DNA from: Pseudochryseolinea flava
GTDB lineage: Bacteria > Bacteroidota > Bacteroidia > Cytophagales > Cyclobacteriaceae
Assembly: GCF_003286915.1 (NCBI RefSeq)
Contig: NZ_QMFY01000013.1
Location: 1-64,000, forward strand
DNA length: 64,000 nucleotides
Direction of reading: 5' to 3'
Positions 1-8,567 of this stretch are shown here, in pieces. Position 1 is the first letter of the stretch. Each line of letters begins with the position of its first letter. The position numbers and the translations under genes are program-made. The notes beneath the pieces were generated by a model. That model was not told the origin of the DNA. It saw only the letters and a list, made by a program, of their open reading frames with translations, and made no database searches.

Positions 1-1
1 C

Positions 2-73
2 CATAGCGCACAATCTTGCAAAAGCGACCGCATGAGTGACGAAGATTTCACGCGCCTACATTTTTCAAACTAG
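2..73 (+). CDS. Possible C-terminal tail of a truncated gene
   Basis: An open frame runs from the left edge to a TAG at 71-73 and would encode the last 23 residues of a protein ending in DFTRLHFSN. There is too little sequence to recognise a family, and so short an open stretch could arise by chance. It is listed because the following A-rich stretch and hairpin are typical of a gene end. Treat it as hypothetical. Confidence 0.3.
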   Translation, partial: HSAQSCKSDRMSDEDFTRLHFSN

Positions 74-75
74 AT

Positions 76-190
76 TAACCCAAAAAAAACAAAAAAAGCC
101 GCCTCATGACTTTTGAGACGGCCTCTTAATGTTTGTGCCGACCTATCGGCATTCGGATTCTGTTTGTGCCAGCCTACTGGCATTCGGATT
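76..190 (-). ncRNA. Candidate small RNA: two covarying hairpins plus terminator
   Basis: Two 29-bp direct repeats (131-159 and 162-190) each contain a perfect 6-bp hairpin with the same loop: TGCCGA-ccta-TCGGCA (136-151) and TGCCAG-ccta-CTGGCA (167-182). The stem bases differ between copies but pairing is kept, which is compensatory change. Read on the minus strand, they are followed by a GCCG-rich hairpin (98-122) and then a long T-rich tract (82-97), which is a good intrinsic terminator. No coding frame explains the structure. A small RNA read leftwards fits, but no convincing promoter was found. It could instead be a duplicated repeat element beside a terminator. Confidence 0.4.
82..122 (-). 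terminator. Rho-independent terminator, leftward
   Basis: The stem GCCGCCTCA (98-106) pairs with TGAGACGGC (114-122) with one mismatch. On the minus strand it is followed by T7, G, T8. No minus-strand protein gene lies immediately upstream, so it may serve the candidate small RNA or act on antisense transcription. Confidence 0.55.
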
Positions 191-302
191 ATTCAAATAA
201 ACGCATGTTCTCACCAAATAGTGAAAGCATGTAATAAAAAAAACAAAAAAAATAATGCGATATTACGTAGACCGTTAGCTGCAATATTTTAAAAATGCCT
301 AC

Positions 303-908
303 ATGGGATTAAACAAAGTAGCCATCCTGATTGATGGTGGATTCTTTATCCAACGATTCAGAAAATTGAATGCGGTTCATCCTACAAAAAAAGACGTCGA
401 AGAATTGATCGCAAAAATCATGGATTTAATTTCTAGAAAAAATCCATGTGCTACACTTCACCCGGACGTGTTAATGCGAACGTTTTATTATGACTGTGAA
501 CCTTTTGGAAAGGAACTAAAGCATCCAAATGGTAGTAAAATTGATTTTTCTAAGAGTGAAACATTCATAAAGCAAACTGCCTTTCTGAAGAGTCTTGAAA
601 CTGTCGAACAGTTTGCTCTTAGATTGGGCGATTTGTCCTTTAGTGGATGGAAAATCCATGCCGATAATAAGAAGGCTAAGCCCTTCCCGGATTTTAGGCA
701 AAAAGGTGTTGATATGAAAATAGGTTTGGATATAGCAGGGATGGCCGGGAAGAAGACGGTTGATAAGATTGTTTTAGTGACAGGTGATTCTGATTTCATT
801 TCACCAATGAAACTGGCTCGGAGAGAGGGAATCCAAATACATCTCTACCCCATGGAAAATTATTTGAAACACGAGTTGATAAGTCATGCGGATTTTATAA
901 TCAGATAG
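303..908 (+). CDS. NYN/LabA-like PIN-fold domain protein
   Basis: This 201-residue protein matches the NYN (DUF88/LabA-like) branch of PIN-fold nucleases. It opens with a VAILIDGGFF motif carrying the first acidic residue and ends with LVTGDSDFISPMKLARREG, which holds the clustered aspartates expected to bind metal. The family is known for RNA-processing or putative ribonuclease activity, and substrates are mostly unknown. No signal peptide or membrane segment is seen, so it should be cytoplasmic. It stands alone, with 79 bp to the next gene on the same strand. The length is normal for a single-domain NYN protein. The RNase role is inferred from family membership only. Confidence 0.8.
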   Translation: MGLNKVAILIDGGFFIQRFRKLNAVHPTKKDVEELIAKIMDLISRKNPCATLHPDVLMRTFYYDCEPFGKELKHPNGSKIDFSKSETFIKQTAFLKSLETVEQFALRLGDLSFSGWKIHADNKKAKPFPDFRQKGVDMKIGLDIAGMAGKKTVDKIVLVTGDSDFISPMKLARREGIQIHLYPMENYLKHELISHADFIIR

Positions 909-987
909 TGTCTTATAGTCAGTTTAATGTTTTCGATACCAAAGTATTTGCCGGAATATTTCTATTTTCGGTACCACCTAATAACCA

Positions 988-2871
988 ATGAGATCCAGAC
1001 GCCGCACCAGTGTACTGGCAATCTGCCTATTTTTCTTTTTCCACGCTTCGTTCGCGCAGGAAGTCATTGCTATTGATGATAATTTAGATCAATACATTTT
1101 CACAGTAGATGATCTCGCGTACATAGAAGACGCCGATGGATCTTTCAAGTTCGAGGATGTACTTGGACAATATGCCAGACATCAATTCAAACCCAACCAA
1201 TTGTATGCACCTCATAATTCGAATCTCAAATCAACCTATTGGGTTTGCATCAAGGTGCAAGGAAACCCGAAGAGTAAAAAGAAATGGCTGCTGGAGATCT
1301 TCGATCAGACCATCGACGAAGTAGATGCCTACGTGCCGCTAGCAACGGGTGCATACCAGCAAATTGAAATGGGTGATGCTCGTCCTTTTGATCAGCGTCG
1401 CTTCATGCATAAGAATTTCGAAATTGAGATTTCGCATAGCGATACCGTTGTACGGAATTATTTCTTCCGATTTCAGTCGAAAAGCCGTGTAAACTTTATT
1501 GTCGTACTCCGTTCCTACGACCGTTTTATCTATTATGCACTCAATGAATATTTTGTATATGGTCTTTTTTACGGGATGATTCTCGTTGTTGCCATCTACA
1601 ACTTACTGATGTTCTTCGCGATCCGGGAACGTTCATACATTGTGTATATCGTGTACGTGTTAAGTGTAGGCATCTTTACGATGACGGCCGATGGAATTGC
1701 CTTTCAATATCTCTGGCCAGAGTTTCCACAATGGAATGACACCGCGCACGCCATTGCCTTGTTTTTATTGGTGCTCTCTGGCCTTGTTTTCACCAAGATG
1801 TTCCTGCATACGCGCGCACGACATCCAAAGCTTGACTTATTATTGAACGCGATTATTGTGGTGAGGTCGATTGTCTTTGTTCTCGCCATCACATTTTTAC
1901 CGGCGCTGTTTGAATTTCGGTGGATTGAATTTATTCCCGTAGCCGCTGCATTCTATTGTGGACTGTACAGCTACTTAAAAGGCAACAAATCCGCACGATT
2001 TTTTGCCCTGGCATACGGCCTGTTGTTCCTCGCATTTTGTGTGAAAGTATTGATCAATCTTGACATCGATTTCATAGCAGGGTCAATTGTAACGCACTAC
2101 AGTATCTCCATTGGGTTTTGGTTCGAGATGTGGCTGCTATCCTTTGCGCTGGGCGATAAGGTGAGAATCATCAAAGACAGTAAAGACCGTGCGTTAAGAA
2201 GGATCATCAAACAACACGAAGTTAACCAACTTCTGAAAGACAAAGTGAACCGTGAGCTCGAGCACGAAGTCAGTAAAAGAACGAAGGAGATATCGGATCA
2301 AAAGTTGATCATCGAAATGGCGAATGAAAAGCTTCGTGAGCAGGCCGATGAAATTACAAAGATGAATGCGTTGTTAGATTTGGATAACTACAAATTGAAA
2401 CGAACGATTCACGACGAAATGCTGGCACGCGCAGGAAGTAAAAACATGGACTATGATAAGTTCAAAGAGATTTTCCCAGAAGAGCTTACTTGCTTGCGTT
2501 ACTTAGAACAACAAAAGTGGGAGAACGGCTACAGCTGCCGCAAGTGTCAACACGATAAATTCCATCTCGCCAAAAATGGTTTTGACCGACGTTGCTCACG
2601 TTGCGGCTATGTTGAAAGTCCTACTGCTTACACAATTTTTCGGGGTGTAAAGTTTCCATTAGAGAAAGCTTTCTACATCCTTCACTTGGTGATCACCGAA
2701 CGCGACGATTTGACCATCGACGAGATTTCTGAAACGCTCGACTTGCGCCGGAATACTTGCTGGGCATTCAAGGACAAAGTGAATAAAATCATCCGCAAAC
2801 ATCACCTCGACAAAGGCCAGGCAGCGCACTGGGAGAACATCATCTTCAAAGTGGAAGACATTCCGGTTTAG
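988..2871 (+). CDS. 7TM-DISM receptor fused to transposase-type zinc ribbon and HTH
   Basis: The protein has 627 residues. A signal peptide (about 1-23, cleaved after SFAQ) precedes an extracytoplasmic 7TMR-DISMED2-like beta domain (about 40-175) and seven hydrophobic segments (about 185-390) of 7TM-DISM type. A charged coiled coil follows (about 400-470). Instead of a histidine kinase or cyclase output, the C-terminus carries a Cys4 zinc ribbon (C517, C520, C536, C539) and a helix-turn-helix-like stretch (about 556-603). These resemble the N-terminal DNA-binding part of IS1595-type transposases, without the catalytic DDE domain. By inference it is a membrane receptor with a domesticated nucleic-acid-binding output. 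The ligand is unknown. Confidence 0.75.
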   Translation: MRSRRRTSVLAICLFFFFHASFAQEVIAIDDNLDQYIFTVDDLAYIEDADGSFKFEDVLGQYARHQFKPNQLYAPHNSNLKSTYWVCIKVQGNPKSKKKWLLEIFDQTIDEVDAYVPLATGAYQQIEMGDARPFDQRRFMHKNFEIEISHSDTVVRNYFFRFQSKSRVNFIVVLRSYDRFIYYALNEYFVYGLFYGMILVVAIYNLLMFFAIRERSYIVYIVYVLSVGIFTMTADGIAFQYLWPEFPQWNDTAHAIALFLLVLSGLVFTKMFLHTRARHPKLDLLLNAIIVVRSIVFVLAITFLPALFEFRWIEFIPVAAAFYCGLYSYLKGNKSARFFALAYGLLFLAFCVKVLINLDIDFIAGSIVTHYSISIGFWFEMWLLSFALGDKVRIIKDSKDRALRRIIKQHEVNQLLKDKVNRELEHEVSKRTKEISDQKLIIEMANEKLREQADEITKMNALLDLDNYKLKRTIHDEMLARAGSKNMDYDKFKEIFPEELTCLRYLEQQKWENGYSCRKCQHDKFHLAKNGFDRRCSRCGYVESPTAYTIFRGVKFPLEKAFYILHLVITERDDLTIDEISETLDLRRNTCWAFKDKVNKIIRKHHLDKGQAAHWENIIFKVEDIPV

Positions 2872-2886
2872 ACCGCATTTATAAGG

Positions 2887-2927
2887 TATCGCAATCGTTT
2901 TAACGCCTTTTAATTTCGATTGCGATA
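2887..2927. repeat. 11-bp perfect inverted repeat, 19-nt loop
   Basis: TATCGCAATCG (2887-2897) and CGATTGCGATA (2917-2927) are exact reverse complements just after the 7TM-DISM gene. No T-tract follows, so it does not look like a simple terminator. An operator or an RNA stem in the 3' region is possible. Confidence 0.5.
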
Positions 2928-2995
2928 AATCCGTGATGACAAACTTAAAAACCTTTAAAATCAATCACTAAACCAGATTTTTCGCTGTTGTTGAA

Positions 2996-3016
2996 GCGTT
3001 ATAAACGCCCTTTTTT
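2996..3016 (+). terminator. Weak rho-independent terminator
   Basis: GCGTT-ata-AACGC is followed by CC and T6. The stem is only five base pairs but GC-rich, and it lies between the 7TM-DISM gene and the GH30 gene. Confidence 0.4.
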
Positions 3017-3163
3017 GAAGGTATTCACGACAATTTCTCCTGCATTTTTTATATCGAATTTTATCGACACGCGCGGTGATGACTTATGTTCGGATTGTAA
3101 GTCCGTTGACCAGGGCAAATGCTGGCCAGCGACTTTTTAAAACAACCAAACCAAATAAACCTT

Positions 3164-5227
3164 ATGTCACGAATCCGCAGATTCTGGATGTTGGCGGCGC
3201 TCATGCTGCTTGCCTTCACATCCCAGGCGCAGACTTCAGAAGTCTGGCTTACCACTGGTAGTCAAAGTGCACAGTTAGCCCAGCAAGGCTCGCTCACTTT
3301 CGGTGCTAATTCAGGGTCATCGACCACCATTAACATCAACGAAGGATCAACCTTTCAAACGATCGATGGATACGGCTTTACCTTAACGCAAGGCAGTGCG
3401 AAAGTGATTACCAACATGTCAGCAAGTGCGCAGAGCAACTTGTTGAATGAATTGTTCAACACCTCAAGTGGTATCGGCATTTCCGTTATTCGCATCGGTA
3501 TCGGTGCAACAGATTTGAGCGACTATGCTTATTCTTATCGCGATGGAGCATCGTTTAGTTTGTCGGGGCCCGATCTCACGTACACCATTCCGATTCTAAA
3601 GAAAATCATCGCGATCAATCCGAATATAAAAGTGTTAGCGACACCATGGTCGGCGCCCATGTGGATGAAAACCAGTGGATCGTTTGTCGGCGGAACTTTG
3701 AAAGCGGAAAATTATGAAAGCTATGGCCAGTACTGGCTTGACTACATGAATGCCATGAAAGCACAAGGCATCAACATCTGGGCAGTAACACCTCAAAACG
3801 AACCATTGAATGGGCACAACAATCCAAGTATGACACTCACCAAAGAGAATGAACTTGGCTTGATTAACAGTTACATTGGACCCAAGCTTCGTGGTGCCAG
3901 ATTTAATTGTAAGATCATCTGCTACGATCATAACTGCGACAATACAGAACACCCGATCTATGTAGCAAACAATAGCGCCTACGTTGACGGCTCAGCGTTC
4001 CACTTATACGGCGGAAATATTTCTGCAATGACTACCGTAAAAAATGCCACGAACAAAAATGTCTACTTCACCGAGCAATACACGGGTGCCAATGGTAGTT
4101 TCTCGGGCGACTTGGTATGGCATACGCAAAACGTGACGATCGGCTCCGCCAATAATTGGTCGCGCACTGCACTAGAATGGAATCTTGCCAATGATCAAAA
4201 CTATGGACCCCACACATCTGGTGGATGTACAGATTGTAAGGGCGGCGTAACCATCAATGGAAGTTCGGTGACCCGCAACGTTGGCTACTATATCCTCGCG
4301 CACTTTTCGAAGTTTGTGAAACCGAATGCAGTTCGTATCGGTGCTTCGAGTAATCATGGTAACCTTCATACCACAGCTTTTAAAAATTCCGACGGATCGA
4401 AAGTAGTTGAAGTATTGAACAACAGCGGTGGCTCGATAACCTTTCGTGTGGTTTGGAATAATTCATCATTTACCTACACGTTGCAAGGAAGTAGTGTGGT
4501 CACGTTCAAGTGGAGCGGCAATGGTGGCGGCGGTGGCAACGGTGCCCCTATTGGTAGCGTGATCACCCTGCGTGGAAACAACAACATGTTTGTATCGGGA
4601 GAAAACGGAACAACAGCCATGATGTGTAATCGGGCTACAGCAGGAACGTGGGAACAATTTGCCGTGGTCGATGCTGGTAATGGCAAGATCGGCTTGAGAA
4701 GTATGGGCAAATTTGTGTCATCTGAAAATGGTGCAACATCAGGGATGACTTGCAATCGCGCGACTATAGGAGGTAGTGGTTCATGGGAACACTTCGATTG
4801 GATTGTCAATGCAGATGGGAAGATTTCACTTCGTGGAAACAATGGTCAGTACGTCACGTCCAGCAATGGCGCAAGTTCGATGAAGTGCAATAGTGCTGCG
4901 ATTAGTGGATGGGAGGCGTTTACATATACCGTTGTCGGAACGGCACGTGAAAGAACTGAGATGTCAACAGAAGACAATATAAACGAGAAGCTTGTTGATG
5001 TTTATCCAAATCCTGTACGTGATGGAAAAATTAATGTGATGATTAATGGCCAAGAAAATATGGCACTGGTAACGATCACGAATTCAGAAGGGAAGATGGT
5101 AACACAGCGCACCGTTAAAGACACGGAAACGGAACTTGAATTGGACAAGAACTTGAAGCCTGGAATATATTATGTTCAAATCAAAAAAGGTGCTTCGAAA
5201 ACAATCAGGAGAATTGTAGTCGAATAA
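3164..5227 (+). CDS. Secreted GH30 glycoside hydrolase with beta-trefoil and T9SS sorting domain
   Basis: The ATG at 3164 is preferred over an upstream in-frame ATG at 3119 because a signal peptide (MSRIRRF..., cleaved near QAQ) begins there. The 687-residue product has a GH30 (beta/alpha)8 domain with the proposed acid/base E213 in TPQNEPLN and nucleophile E304 in VYFTEQY. Three fascin-like beta-trefoil repeats follow (about 480-610, each with a RGNN or RSMG start and a Cys-Asn-Arg or Cys-Asn-Ser motif), probably a carbohydrate-binding module. The last 70 residues (VYPNPV...) form a type IX secretion type A sorting domain. GH30 enzymes include beta-1,6-glucanases, glucosylceramidases and xylanases. 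The exact substrate cannot be set here. It is a single-gene unit with its own terminator. Confidence 0.85.
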   Translation: MSRIRRFWMLAALMLLAFTSQAQTSEVWLTTGSQSAQLAQQGSLTFGANSGSSTTININEGSTFQTIDGYGFTLTQGSAKVITNMSASAQSNLLNELFNTSSGIGISVIRIGIGATDLSDYAYSYRDGASFSLSGPDLTYTIPILKKIIAINPNIKVLATPWSAPMWMKTSGSFVGGTLKAENYESYGQYWLDYMNAMKAQGINIWAVTPQNEPLNGHNNPSMTLTKENELGLINSYIGPKLRGARFNCKIICYDHNCDNTEHPIYVANNSAYVDGSAFHLYGGNISAMTTVKNATNKNVYFTEQYTGANGSFSGDLVWHTQNVTIGSANNWSRTALEWNLANDQNYGPHTSGGCTDCKGGVTINGSSVTRNVGYYILAHFSKFVKPNAVRIGASSNHGNLHTTAFKNSDGSKVVEVLNNSGGSITFRVVWNNSSFTYTLQGSSVVTFKWSGNGGGGGNGAPIGSVITLRGNNNMFVSGENGTTAMMCNRATAGTWEQFAVVDAGNGKIGLRSMGKFVSSENGATSGMTCNRATIGGSGSWEHFDWIVNADGKISLRGNNGQYVTSSNGASSMKCNSAAISGWEAFTYTVVGTARERTEMSTEDNINEKLVDVYPNPVRDGKINVMINGQENMALVTITNSEGKMVTQRTVKDTETELELDKNLKPGIYYVQIKKGASKTIRRIVVE

Positions 5228-5252
5228 AATGGAATTGTCAACATCATAAGGT

Positions 5253-5286
5253 AGCGGGACAGTCGAATGGCTGTCTCGCTCTTTTT
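5253..5286 (+). terminator. Rho-independent terminator of the GH30 gene
   Basis: AGCGGGACAG (5253-5262) pairs with CTGTCTCGCT (5271-5280) with one wobble and is followed by C and T5. Confidence 0.85.
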
Positions 5287-5388
5287 CAGAAGGTTGCATT
5301 TGCAGCCGATAATTTGTGGAGAAATATTTTTTCATACTTCCCACTTCAGGCAAGACTTTTGTGTCTATGACTGAAATTATAAACAGAA

Positions 5389-6093
5389 ATGTATATGCGA
5401 TTTAAATTGATGATGGTTTTGATGTTTGTGGCGACAGCAGTTTTTGCACAAGAAGGATTTAAGGGTGAGCACTTTATAGAAGTTACAGGCACGGCAGAAC
5501 AAGAGATTGATCCAAATGAGATCACCGTTTTGATCAGACTTCGCGAATTTGAAGAGAATCGTCAGAAGACTTCGTTGGAGAAACTAGACCAGGACTTTCT
5601 TGCCGCATTGAAGAATGCTGGTATCGATAAAAAACGTCTTGAGCTGGCTGATGCAGGATCAAACATCGGAAAGTTTGGAAGAAAAGATAAAGAGGCTTTC
5701 CGTGTGAAGTCTTACAACTTGAAACTTTCCAGCGGCGCTGAGTTAGAAAAGTTCTTGGAGAAACTTGAGCCGGTGAAAGTAGATCTCGTGAACATCGTTA
5801 AAGTGACGCACACGGAAATTGAAAAGCTAAAACTTGATCTTAAAGTTAAAGCGCTTCAGGCAGCGAAAGCAAAAGCTACTACACTACTTACGGCAATCGG
5901 CGGCGAAATTGGTAAAACGCTTATGGTAAGAGAATGGGAGGAACCGGTGCAACCAATGTATACTGCAAACGTGATGTATAAAGCAGAAAGTTACGATGGT
6001 GACGCTGGTGGCGTAGTAGATCAGCAAAGTGAAACGCCATTCAAGAAGATCAAGCTTAGATCACAAATTGCAGCGCAATTCGAAGTGAAATAA
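5389..6093 (+). CDS. SIMPL (DUF541) domain periplasmic protein
   Basis: The 234-residue protein has an N-terminal signal peptide ending at AVFAQEG and the SIMPL/DUF541 pattern: an early FIEVTGTAEQEIDPNEI strand, repeated lysine-rich helices, and KAKATTLLTAIGGEIGK near the C-terminus. Family members (E. coli YggE and relatives) are periplasmic or surface proteins of poorly defined role, linked to oxidative stress in some species. ATG codons at 5389 and 5395 are both possible, and the second gives a more typical signal peptide. It appears monocistronic, with a strong terminator downstream. Confidence 0.8.
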   Translation: MYMRFKLMMVLMFVATAVFAQEGFKGEHFIEVTGTAEQEIDPNEITVLIRLREFEENRQKTSLEKLDQDFLAALKNAGIDKKRLELADAGSNIGKFGRKDKEAFRVKSYNLKLSSGAELEKFLEKLEPVKVDLVNIVKVTHTEIEKLKLDLKVKALQAAKAKATTLLTAIGGEIGKTLMVREWEEPVQPMYTANVMYKAESYDGDAGGVVDQQSETPFKKIKLRSQIAAQFEVK

Positions 6094-6125
6094 GCGGAAA
6101 GCAAAAAGCTTAAAGCGGAAAGTAA
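6094..6125. repeat. AAGCTTAAAGCGGAAAG-type intergenic repeat
   Basis: The stretch holds GCGGAAAGC, AAAAAGCTTAAAGC and GGAAAG units. The same word family recurs at 10391-10430, 10505-10605 and, in altered form, 52891-52920, always between genes. It looks like a dispersed low-complexity repeat family rather than coding sequence. Confidence 0.5.
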
Positions 6126-6145
6126 TGGCCGCACCTCGTAGTGCG

Positions 6146-6179
6146 AAAGCCCGGTTATCTCAACCGGGCTTTTATTTTT
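6146..6179 (+). terminator. Rho-independent terminator of the SIMPL gene
   Basis: AAAGCCCGGTT (6146-6156) pairs perfectly with AACCGGGCTTT (6162-6172) and is followed by TATTTTT. Confidence 0.9.
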
Positions 6180-6321
6180 CATGGTGTAATCTCTTCTGGT
6201 CCATGCCTTCGCTTCGCTACGGCAGTCAAGCTTTCTGACTTTCGGTCTTTCACTTCCGGACGCTGTGAGCCTTTGTGAAACAGCTGCATTTCGTAACTTA
6301 CGCCTCCTTAAAAAAGCACGC

Positions 6322-7314
6322 ATGAGCTACATTCCTGTTTCATCACGTTATCAATCCATGAAATACAATCGCTGTGGAAAAAGTGGACTTCAACTTTCTG
6401 CCGTATCGCTTGGCTTGTGGCATAACTTCGGTCACGTCGATCAGATGGAAAATAGTAGGAACATTCTCAAGCTCGCCTTCGATTCAGGGATTACACACTT
6501 CGACCTCGCCAACAATTATGGTCCACCGCCAGGAAGTGCAGAAGAGAATTTTGGAAACATTCTTGAAAAAGACTTCGGATCATATCGCGATGAAATCATC
6601 ATATCAACAAAGGCTGGCTATACCATGTGGGATGGCCCGTACGGTGATTGGGGTTCGAAGAAATATTTGATCTCGAGTTTGGATCAAAGCCTCAAGCGCA
6701 TGCAACTTGATTATGTCGATATCTTCTACCACCATCGCCCCGATCCAGAAACGCCACTCGAAGAAACGATGGGCGCCTTGGATTTGATTGTACGTCAAGG
6801 AAAAGCCTTGTATGTAGGGATATCAAATTATCGTCCTGATGATGCAGCGAAGGCCATTAAAATCTTGCGGGAGCTAGGAACACCTTGTTTGATCCACCAA
6901 CCGAAGTACTCGATGTTCGAGCGTTGGGTGGAGAACGGACTACTCGATTTACTTGGTAATGAGGGCGTAGGATGCATTCCATTTTCGCCATTAGCACAAG
7001 GCATGCTTACGGATAAATATCTCCATGGTATACCAACAGATTCCCGTGCCGCCCGAAACGCATTTTTGAAAGAAAGTCACATTACACCTGAGCGCCTTAC
7101 GCAAATACAAAAGTTGAATGACATTGCACATCAACGCGGCCAAAGGCTTGCGCACATGGCCCTTGCCTGGGTGTTGAAAGATTCGCGCGTCACTTCTGTT
7201 TTGATTGGCGCGAGTCGACCAGAGCAGCTCACGGATTCGTTGCAATGTTTGGTGAATACAAAATTCTCCAATGAAGAATTGGAGAATATAAACGAAGTAC
7301 TCTCCATCGCATAG
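6322..7314 (+). CDS. Aldo/keto reductase (YghZ/GAP-reductase-like)
   Basis: Starting at the ATG at 6322 gives a 330-residue protein whose N-terminus (MSYIPVSSRYQSMKYNRCG) matches L-glyceraldehyde-3-phosphate reductase-type AKRs of about 330-345 residues. The longer frame from 6265 adds 19 residues without family character. The AKR tetrad is visible: Asp in FDLAN, Tyr in NNYGPP, Lys in STKAGY and His in YHHRPD. A KYSMFERWVE segment and the C-terminal VLIGASRPEQL NADP-binding motif are present. It should reduce small aldehydes with NADPH in the cytoplasm. It is not in an operon, and a hairpin terminator follows. Confidence 0.87.
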   Translation: MSYIPVSSRYQSMKYNRCGKSGLQLSAVSLGLWHNFGHVDQMENSRNILKLAFDSGITHFDLANNYGPPPGSAEENFGNILEKDFGSYRDEIIISTKAGYTMWDGPYGDWGSKKYLISSLDQSLKRMQLDYVDIFYHHRPDPETPLEETMGALDLIVRQGKALYVGISNYRPDDAAKAIKILRELGTPCLIHQPKYSMFERWVENGLLDLLGNEGVGCIPFSPLAQGMLTDKYLHGIPTDSRAARNAFLKESHITPERLTQIQKLNDIAHQRGQRLAHMALAWVLKDSRVTSVLIGASRPEQLTDSLQCLVNTKFSNEELENINEVLSIA

Positions 7315-7329
7315 CTTCGTACTTAAAGA

Positions 7330-7372
7330 AGGCTGTCCCAATATTCGATTGAAACAGCCTGCCATATTTTTG
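7330..7372 (+). terminator. Rho-independent terminator of the aldo/keto reductase gene
   Basis: AGGCTGT (7330-7336) pairs with ACAGCCT (7354-7360), followed about 5 nt later by T5. It sits between two convergent genes. Confidence 0.55.
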
Positions 7373-7407
7373 TGCGATGGGTAAGTGTCGGCTATGGCCT
7401 CACCAAC

Positions 7408-7830
7408 TTACAAAGGAAGATTTATCATCCATTGAATACCAAACTTATCGGTACACGTTCCGAACAACGAACCCCAGAACATTTTTTCTAAAGGCATCGT
7501 AATTTGTCCACCGTTGGAGAGCGCATCGAACAATCTTTTTGCTTCTGATTCATCTTTGGGCGTAATGTTAATGTGTGTGTTGTTCCCAACAGTTAACCGA
7601 TGTCCCACAGAAGGTAAAATGTCTGACGCCATCAGTATGCTGTCGCCACCAATTGGAAGAGATACGTGCATGACGCGGCTGCGTTCGGCTTCGGTAAAGT
7701 TGCTGCCACCACCAGGCATGTCCTTGATGTATTGCAGGGTTTGAAATTCTCCCCCAAAGACCGATTTGTAAAAATTGAATGCAGCTTCTGCAGTGCCATC
7801 GAAATTGAGGTAGGTGCTTAGTGTAGCCAT
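7408..7830 (-). CDS. VOC family protein (PhnB/glyoxalase-like)
   Basis: The 140-residue protein begins MATLSTYLNFDGTAEAAFNFYKSVFGGEF, typical of the PhnB-type VOC (glyoxalase/bleomycin resistance) family. It ends with WGSLFGTCTDKFGIQWMINLPL, the usual close of the fold. Family members are small cytoplasmic dimers. The reaction of PhnB-like members is mostly unknown. It is the last gene of a leftward group with an SRPBCC protein, a 79-residue protein and a GyrI-like protein, 21 bp from its upstream neighbour. Confidence 0.85.
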   Translation of the reverse strand: MATLSTYLNFDGTAEAAFNFYKSVFGGEFQTLQYIKDMPGGGSNFTEAERSRVMHVSLPIGGDSILMASDILPSVGHRLTVGNNTHINITPKDESEAKRLFDALSNGGQITMPLEKMFWGSLFGTCTDKFGIQWMINLPL

Positions 7831-7851
7831 GTCGTTGTATTTGTTTGTCGA

Positions 7852-8391
7852 TTATTTTTCTAGAATCGTTTTCAGGTTGTTCAAGCTGAGGGCAAGATCC
7901 TTTCGTAACATTTCTTTCATCCCAAAAATAGGAATCATAATATTCATAGGATACTTCATGCTGCTACTAAAGCTCCATTTTACGTTTGTAGTGTCAGTAC
8001 CCACTTCGTTCGTTTTTAAAAATGCCGCCGCAATGCCCTCAAAAGGTTCAATGAATTGAATGTCATAGTCTACTTGGCTTCCAGGAATTACGCGCTTGAT
8101 TGTTTGTTGCCCCTTACCGGCTTGTTTAAGATCGCTTTCCCATTTGCAAATAAACCCTTCGGTACCATCCGCACCAATATACTCAAGTCTTACGTTAGGG
8201 TCTAACATAACCCATTTGTTATATTGATTTTGATTTCGCATCTGTTTCACAAAATCAAAAACAGCGTCATTCGGCTTTTGAATGATTACCTCTTCGGTGA
8301 TGGTGTAGTGTCGGTCCACAAATAGAGCAACGATCAAGATAAACGCAATGAATCCACCGAGTATGAAAAGGATGATGATGAGGATTGTCAT
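7852..8391 (-). CDS. Membrane-anchored SRPBCC (polyketide cyclase-like) protein
   Basis: The 179-residue protein has one N-terminal transmembrane helix (about 2-26, MTILIIILFILGG...) followed by an SRPBCC/START-like domain (about 35-178). VEIVIQKPNDAVFDFV-type wording (here EEVIIQKPNDAVFDFV), WKF-type strands and a GMKEMLRKDLALSLNNLKTILE helix are characteristic. The fold binds hydrophobic ligands, and the ligand is unknown. It is probably co-transcribed with the downstream VOC gene, and similar pairs occur in Bacteroidota. Confidence 0.82.
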   Translation of the reverse strand: MTILIIILFILGGFIAFILIVALFVDRHYTITEEVIIQKPNDAVFDFVKQMRNQNQYNKWVMLDPNVRLEYIGADGTEGFICKWESDLKQAGKGQQTIKRVIPGSQVDYDIQFIEPFEGIAAAFLKTNEVGTDTTNVKWSFSSSMKYPMNIMIPIFGMKEMLRKDLALSLNNLKTILEK

Positions 8392-8567
8392 GTATTGGTA
8401 TTTAGGTGTTTGTCAATTGTTTGATGATACAAAGTTAACGAAGTCTTGTATCCGTAACAGGTTGTGATTCCGACAGAACAAGAGGCTTAATGCGACTTTG
8501 TTTGTGGTTAACGTTCTTTAGAATGAAAGAATTAGATTCAAGGTTGTTCAAGGAACAATTTTGATGG

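Noticed and set aside
131-190. CRISPR-like direct repeats
   Set aside because: There are only two copies, the spacing is 2 bp rather than a spacer of 30-40 bp, and no cas genes are present.
4474-4842. Minus-strand open frame of 122 residues inside the GH30 gene
   Set aside because: It is antisense to the conserved beta-trefoil coding region, is Pro/Ser-rich by codon mirror effect, and has no family features.
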